Origin: Candidatus Omnitrophota bacterium
GTDB lineage: Bacteria; Omnitrophota; Gorgyraeia; Gorgyraeales; Gorgyraeaceae
Direction: 5' to 3'
Length of the DNA: 32,058 nt
Assembly: GCA_018902915.1 (NCBI GenBank)
Contig: JAHIPS010000040.1
Coordinates: 1-32,058, forward strand
Shown: piece by piece, positions 28,685-32,058 of the stretch
Layout: each line of letters starts with the position of its first letter
Position numbering within the stretch: position 1 is the stretch's first letter
Position numbers and translations under genes: made by a program
The notes under the pieces: generated by a model
What the model was told of the DNA's origin: nothing
Seen by the model: the letters and a program-made list of their open reading frames with translations, nothing else
The model's database searches: none

Positions 28685-29935
28685 ATGCACGATTTCAAAT
28701 ACAAACGCAATGAACTTTATTGCGAGTCTGTGAGCATCGGCCGGCTCGCTAAAAAATATGGCACACCGCTTTATGTGTATAGCAGGAAAACTTTCCTGGA
28801 CCACTATAGGAAACTAGAGGACGCGTTCAGAAGCGTGAGGCCTATTATATGCTATTCAGTAAAGGCGAATTCGAGCATCGCGATATTAAGGACGCTTGTA
28901 AAAAAAGGCGCTGGCCTGGATATTGTGTCAGGCGGGGAGCTTTTCAGGGCGCTTAAGGCAGGTGCTTCGCCCAGAAAGATCGTTTATGCCAGCGTGGGGA
29001 AGACAGAACAAGAGATAGAGTATGCCATAAAAAGTAATATTCTTCTTTTCAATGTCGAATCCCTGGCAGAGCTTTGCGCGATTGATAGAATTGCCAGGAG
29101 ATTGCGCAAAAGGCAGAGTGTTGCTATACGCGTGAACCCGAATGTCAGGGCAAAAACGCACAGGTATATTACGACCGGGCACAAGCAGAATAAGTTTGGC
29201 ATTGATATAGATACAGCGAGAGATATATTCCTGAACCGACGGGAATTCAGGAATCTGGATATATCAGGCGTGCACCTGCACATAGGTTCACAGATAGTGG
29301 ACGCCAAACCTTTTATCAGGGCAATAGAGAAGCTGGTTAGATTTGTAAAAGATCTTGGATCCCGCGGCATACAAGTAAAATGGTTTAATATCGGCGGTGG
29401 GCTCGGAATAATATATTCCGGCGAACGGCCGCAGACTGCCCAGGAATACGCAAAGGCAATCCTGCCATTGTTGAAAAGACTAGACTCCAGGATAATACTC
29501 GAGCCAGGCAGGTTCATAGCTGGGAATGCCGGCGTGCTCGTGGCAAAGGTGCTATATATAAAGGAAGCGCCAGGCAAAAATTTTGCAATAGTCGATACAG
29601 CGATGAATGACCTTGTGCGGCCGAGCCTTTACGAGGCGTTTCATGAGATACTGCCTGTTGCAAGTAAGCCGTATAAAGGTTCAGGCAAGATCCGCAAATA
29701 CGATATAGTAGGCCCTGTTTGTGAGAGCGGGGATTTTCTGGGTAAAGACAGGAAATTTATTGGTTTAAACCATGGAGATTTTTTAGCAGTTATGAGCGCG
29801 GGCGCGTATGGATACAGCATGGCCAGTAATTACAATTCCAGGCCGCGGCCAACAGAGGTGCTGGTCGAGGGAAATCGCGCGAGACTCATAACGCGCCGCG
29901 AGACATATAGCGATTTAATCCGCGCAGAAGTTTAA
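28685..29935 (+). CDS. lysA: Diaminopimelate decarboxylase
   Basis: ICYSVKANSSIAILR PLP lysine, HLHIGSQIVD, EPGRFIAGNAG, GPVCESGDFLGKDR. Confidence 0.97.
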   Translation: MHDFKYKRNELYCESVSIGRLAKKYGTPLYVYSRKTFLDHYRKLEDAFRSVRPIICYSVKANSSIAILRTLVKKGAGLDIVSGGELFRALKAGASPRKIVYASVGKTEQEIEYAIKSNILLFNVESLAELCAIDRIARRLRKRQSVAIRVNPNVRAKTHRYITTGHKQNKFGIDIDTARDIFLNRREFRNLDISGVHLHIGSQIVDAKPFIRAIEKLVRFVKDLGSRGIQVKWFNIGGGLGIIYSGERPQTAQEYAKAILPLLKRLDSRIILEPGRFIAGNAGVLVAKVLYIKEAPGKNFAIVDTAMNDLVRPSLYEAFHEILPVASKPYKGSGKIRKYDIVGPVCESGDFLGKDRKFIGLNHGDFLAVMSAGAYGYSMASNYNSRPRPTEVLVEGNRARLITRRETYSDLIRAEV

Positions 29936-29936
29936 G

Positions 29937-29959
29937 TGGTCGAGGCGAAACCTCGACCA
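29937..29959. repeat. Family-E minimal hairpin
   Basis: tggtcgagg-cgaaa-cctcgacca, perfect 9-bp arms, immediately after the lysA stop. Confidence 0.9.
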
Positions 29960-29969
29960 GGGGAATGAG

Positions 29970-30758
29970 ATGAAAAAGTTAAAGTTTACGAAAATGGTCG
30001 GGGCCGGGAATGATTTTGTGGTAATTGACTGCCGCAGCGTATCCTGCTCTGGGTGTTGTGAATTATCAAGTCTGGCTAAGAATCTCTGTCAGATAAAAAC
30101 CGGAATAGGCGCAGACGGACTTTTGATATTGGAAAAATCCAGGAAAGCGGATTTCAGGATGCGGATTTTCAATGCAGACGGCAGCGAGGCAGAGATGTGC
30201 GGTAATGGTTTAAGGTGCGCGGCGCTGTATGCAGGTAAAAAAGGAAAGGTAAAGGTAGAAACGCAGGCCGGTATTTACGAGGCCGCGATTACAGGCAAGG
30301 ATAAAGTCAGGATAAAGATGGAAGAGCCAAAAGGTTTAAAGATGAATTTACCTCTGATTGTAAATGGCCGCAGTATAAAAGTCGGCTACGTGGATACTGG
30401 CGTGCCGCATACAGTGGTCTTTGTGCAGGGGATCGAAAAGATCGACGTTGATTCTATAGGCAGGGCTATACGATATCACAAGGAATTTAAACCGCGCGGC
30501 ACAAACGCGGATTTTGTAGAGATCATAGATAATAAGAATATAAAGATGAGGACTTACGAGCGCGGTGTCGAAGGAGAGACGCTTGCGTGCGGCACAGGCG
30601 CAGTCGCGTCAGCGATTATCGCGGGTCACGGAGCAAACGTTCATACAAAGGGCGGGATTTTGAAGGTCTCTTTTAAAAGGGTCGGCAATAAAATAAAAGA
30701 TGTCTATCTAGAAGGTGAAGCGCGAGAGGTTTACACAGGAGAGGTGGAATATGTTTGA
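29970..30758 (+). CDS. dapF: Diaminopimelate epimerase
   Basis: FTKMVGAGNDFVVID, GSEAEMCGNGLRC and GETLACGTGA catalytic cysteines. Confidence 0.97.
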   Translation: MKKLKFTKMVGAGNDFVVIDCRSVSCSGCCELSSLAKNLCQIKTGIGADGLLILEKSRKADFRMRIFNADGSEAEMCGNGLRCAALYAGKKGKVKVETQAGIYEAAITGKDKVRIKMEEPKGLKMNLPLIVNGRSIKVGYVDTGVPHTVVFVQGIEKIDVDSIGRAIRYHKEFKPRGTNADFVEIIDNKNIKMRTYERGVEGETLACGTGAVASAIIAGHGANVHTKGGILKVSFKRVGNKIKDVYLEGEAREVYTGEVEYV

Positions 30759-31626
30759 AGGTTCAATGGTAGCAATAATAACACCGTTTAAAAAAGGAAA
30801 GGTTGATGAAAAGGCTTTGGCAAGGCTCGTGGAGTTCCAGATAAAAAATGGCACGACTGCAATTGTCCCGTGCGGAACAACAGGCGAGTCTGCGACCCTT
30901 TCCTACGAAGAGCACGAGCATGTTATAGACGTTGTAATAGAGGCTGCGAATAAAAAGGTCCCTGTTATGGCTGGCACAGGCGCTAATAATACTGCGGAAG
31001 CTATTATGCTGACCGAGTACGCGAAAAAGGCAGGCGCTGAGGCGTCGTTACAGATCACGCCTTACTATAACAAGCCCACGCAGGAAGGCATATACCAGCA
31101 TTTTAAAAAAATCGCTGAAACAGTCGATATCCCTCTTATTATTTACAATATAATGTCCCGAACAGGAGTCAATATAACACCAGAGACAATGCTGAGACTG
31201 AGCAAAGTAAAAAATATCGTGGGCGTGAAAGAGGCGAGCGGCAATTTAGACCAGATGTCCCAGATCCATGCGTTATGCGGCAATGGATTTGATCTGATCT
31301 CAGGCGATGATAGCTTAACACTGCCCCTTTTGGCAATAGGAGGCACAGGCGTTATCTCGGTAGCGGCTAATATCGCGCCAAAAGACGTGGCAGATATGGT
31401 TTCAAAATTCAAAAAAGGCGATATTGCCGGCGCGAGGAAATCGCATTACAAGCTCCTGCCCCTTGTAAAGGCAATATTTATAGAGACAAATCCTATTCCG
31501 GTCAAGACAGCCATGGCGCTCATGGGTTTGATAGATGATTCGAGCCTGCGCCTTCCGATGTGCGCGATAGGCGAGGAAAATTTAACAAAACTGAAAAAGG
31601 CATTAAAGGATTACGGGCTTTTGTAA
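30751..31626 (+). CDS. dapA: 4-hydroxy-tetrahydrodipicolinate synthase
   Basis: GSMVAIITPFKKGKVDEKALARLVEFQI, GTTGESATLSYEEH, YYNKPTQEGIYQHFK, VGVKEASG; start 30751 overlaps the dapF stop. Confidence 0.97.
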   Translation: MFEGSMVAIITPFKKGKVDEKALARLVEFQIKNGTTAIVPCGTTGESATLSYEEHEHVIDVVIEAANKKVPVMAGTGANNTAEAIMLTEYAKKAGAEASLQITPYYNKPTQEGIYQHFKKIAETVDIPLIIYNIMSRTGVNITPETMLRLSKVKNIVGVKEASGNLDQMSQIHALCGNGFDLISGDDSLTLPLLAIGGTGVISVAANIAPKDVADMVSKFKKGDIAGARKSHYKLLPLVKAIFIETNPIPVKTAMALMGLIDDSSLRLPMCAIGEENLTKLKKALKDYGLL

Positions 31627-31635
31627 GGAGCGAGC

Positions 31636-32058
31636 ATGATAAAACTTGGTATAAGTGGTATAGCGGGCAGGATGGGCAAAAGGATCGGCGCGCTGGCGTC
31701 AAAGGATAAGGACTTTGCAATAAAGGTTGCTTTAGAGTCTCCTGATAATCCTGCTGTAGGAAAAGACGCAGGAGAGATCCTTGGTCTGGCTAAGATCAGG
31801 AGCATTGTCACGTCTGATTTTGGCAGGGTCGCTCGAGGTTGCGATGTGCTGATAGATTTTACCTTTCCGGATGTGACAATGGAGCATCTGGAGATTGCCC
31901 GAAAAAATAATATCGGGATGGTGATAGGCACGACAGCATTGTCAGAAGAGCAAGTAAAAAAGATAGAGGTCGCGGCCAAAGAGATCCCGATTGTATTTTC
32001 TCCTAATATGAGCGTTGGCGCGAATCTATTGTTTAAACTCACTGAGATAGCGGCAAAG
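31636..32058 (+). CDS. dapB: 4-hydroxy-tetrahydrodipicolinate reductase, truncated by window end
   Basis: Manual translation MIKLGISGIAGRMGKRIGALASKDKDFAIKVALESPDNPAVG...VLIDFTFPDVTMEHL...GMVIGTTALSEEQ...FSPNMSVGANLLFKL; open to window end. Confidence 0.95.
   Translation, partial: MIKLGISGIAGRMGKRIGALASKDKDFAIKVALESPDNPAVGKDAGEILGLAKIRSIVTSDFGRVARGCDVLIDFTFPDVTMEHLEIARKNNIGMVIGTTALSEEQVKKIEVAAKEIPIVFSPNMSVGANLLFKLTEIAAK

Overview
The window is a bacterial chromosomal segment that looks like housekeeping and biosynthesis DNA. The gene order and style suggest a Candidatus Omnitrophota-like or related deep-branching bacterium; this is my impression only. Left to right it contains: a truncated secreted protein; an OmpR-family two-component system; a small XRE regulator; a palindrome-rich GC island; an ORF6N protein; acylphosphatase; ligA; a lipoprotein; an MBL hydrolase; xerC/D; a family-4/5-type UDG; priA; a TPR protein; def; fmt; two tandem galT paralogues; gap; glgA; an AbiEii-type nucleotidyltransferase/XRE pair; rplM-rpsI; and a long arginine-lysine cluster argC-J-B-D-F-G-H-lysA-dapF-dapA-dapB (last gene truncated). 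The most interesting signal lies between genes. Several families of near-perfect palindromes sit exactly at gene 3' ends. They often supply the stop codon (udg, argC, fmt, and symmetrically both convergent genes priA and TPR), lie just upstream of the next ribosome-binding site, and in one case appear to contribute a promoter -35 element. Other leads: the first GalT paralogue carries Arg where the catalytic His is expected; an argC promoter is embedded in the rpsI terminator hairpin; an 11-bp-period triple direct repeat looks like a target site of the two-component regulator; and several genes appear to be transcribed leaderless.
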